A stretch of DNA of 39,594 nucleotides from Oppiella nova (lineage: Eukaryota; Arthropoda; Arachnida; Sarcoptiformes; Oppiidae), in NCBI GenBank assembly GCA_905397405.1, contig CAJPVJ010000108.1:1-39594 (forward strand), in the 5' to 3' direction. This document shows positions 38,697-39,594 of this stretch, piece by piece. The position numbers were made by a program, and so were the translations under genes. Position 1 is the stretch's first letter, and each line of letters opens with the position of its first letter. Below the pieces are notes generated by a model that saw only the letters and a program-made list of their open reading frames with translations, did not search any database and was not told the DNA's origin.

Positions 38697-39594
38697 AAGT
38701 TAAGTGTAGAGAAAAATGTTCTGTTTTTGTTAAACATTAAGTTAAATTATAGTGAATATTATTTAACAAACGTCCACTTGAATTGTTATAATTTATTTTA
38801 GTAATGTTTCCAATTCAAATGGTCAAGATTGTAGACTTGCACTTTAAACAAAATTTTTTTTAATGAACTGTATTCATTACTTCAGTTATGCTATTATCTT
38901 AAGAGGTTATCTAAATTATTTGAATTGGAAACAATCCAGAATATATAACGTTTCAAACTAAATTTTAAGATATAGTAAAAAAATGATTTAAGATGAGAGA
39001 ATTGAATTTATGAAACCAAATGACAAAATAATTTTGAAAATTAAAATTTCATTAATAATAGAAAAAATTTGAGTCCCCAATATCTTTAAAAACCCACACA
39101 TTTAGGAATAAAACCATAATATTTATCCATAATATTTGTTAAATTTTGATTTTATAAGTTTGAATACTGTACTTAGATGTATTCATAATTCGGTATTTAC
39201 TTCTAAAAAACTGTTTATTATATTTTCAAAGTATATTAAAAATAAATTTCTAAAAATTCCATATACTACAGTATGCACATAGAATACTCAATTTTAAATT
39301 TTAAAGAATTATATTTTAGAATCAAAGAATTGATTAAACATAAATTTGAGTAAATAAATTAATGTGGTTTCATGTTTTAAATTCAATTCTCTATCTATCA
39401 TCACTTAAATCATGATTAGTGTACTCACAAAATATATTGAAAAATAGAAAAATTTGACTTAAGATTGAAACAGATAATCTTATTTCTAAACAATTAAGAA
39501 ATAAACAATAATTAAAAGATTAAAATTTGGCAAAATTTAGTATTACTTTCATGTTATTTATAACTAAACAGTTTCAGAATAAATTCCCTAATAC
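38697..39594. other. AT-rich DNA downstream of Lon
   Basis: Very AT-rich. I see no coding frame, RNA gene or clear repeat. Confidence 0.5.

Overview
The window is AT-rich nuclear DNA of an animal. Split genes have mostly short GT..AG introns (about 45-150 nt), and there are no operons, bacterial signals or CRISPR. The gene set (Piezo, MED9, PLPP6, a Spatzle/Trunk-type ligand, a K2P channel, syntaxin 5, RCE1, mitochondrial Lon) and the Spatzle-type cystine knot point to an arthropod. A mite with a compact genome is my guess, made from style only.

Layout: (1) 1-12806 (+), a Piezo mechanosensitive channel without its 5' end, 25 exons. (2) 12807-14150, intergenic, with a fold-back element. (3) about 14156-15408 (-), an unrecognised gene. 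(4) 15883-20387, a 2.2-kb segment present twice with a single N exactly at the join; each copy carries a complete MED9 gene. (5) 20411-21997 (+), a FASTKD-like mitochondrial protein. (6) 22446-23072 (+), PLPP6. (7) 24442-25941 (+), a secreted cystine-knot ligand in seven exons. (8) 26256-27727 (-), a K2P potassium channel. (9) 30919-32046 (+), syntaxin 5. (10) 32633-33506 (+), RCE1. (11) 33820-37468 (+), mitochondrial Lon, whose 3' end is repeated after a second single N at 38021. The genes are unrelated housekeeping and signalling genes; nothing suggests they work as a cluster.

The main discovery is not a gene. The window contains blocks of about 127-128 nt that are the base-by-base COMPLEMENT of the expected sequence WITHOUT reversal. 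Two are proved inside the window: 16316-16442 is the exact unreversed complement of 18542-18668 (127/127), the matching place in the two MED9-region copies; and 36781-36908 is the exact unreversed complement of 36215-36342 (128/128), in register with a 566-bp tandem duplication in Lon. At least five more lie in Piezo (near 4472, 5045, 8836, 9290, 12614) and one in the minus-strand gene (near 14935). There the literal reading gives stops or nonsense, and complementing the block in place restores the open frame, splice sites and family-conserved residues. One further block (14150-14350) is suspected. No known copying mechanism makes a parallel complement.

The shared length, the exact 127-bp direct repeat that breaks syntaxin 5, and the single-N joins between near-identical copies all suggest a de Bruijn assembly with k near 127 and a strand-handling error at contig overlaps. 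That cause is inference; the blocks themselves are seen directly. Anyone using this window should correct them before calling Piezo, Lon or the minus-strand gene broken.
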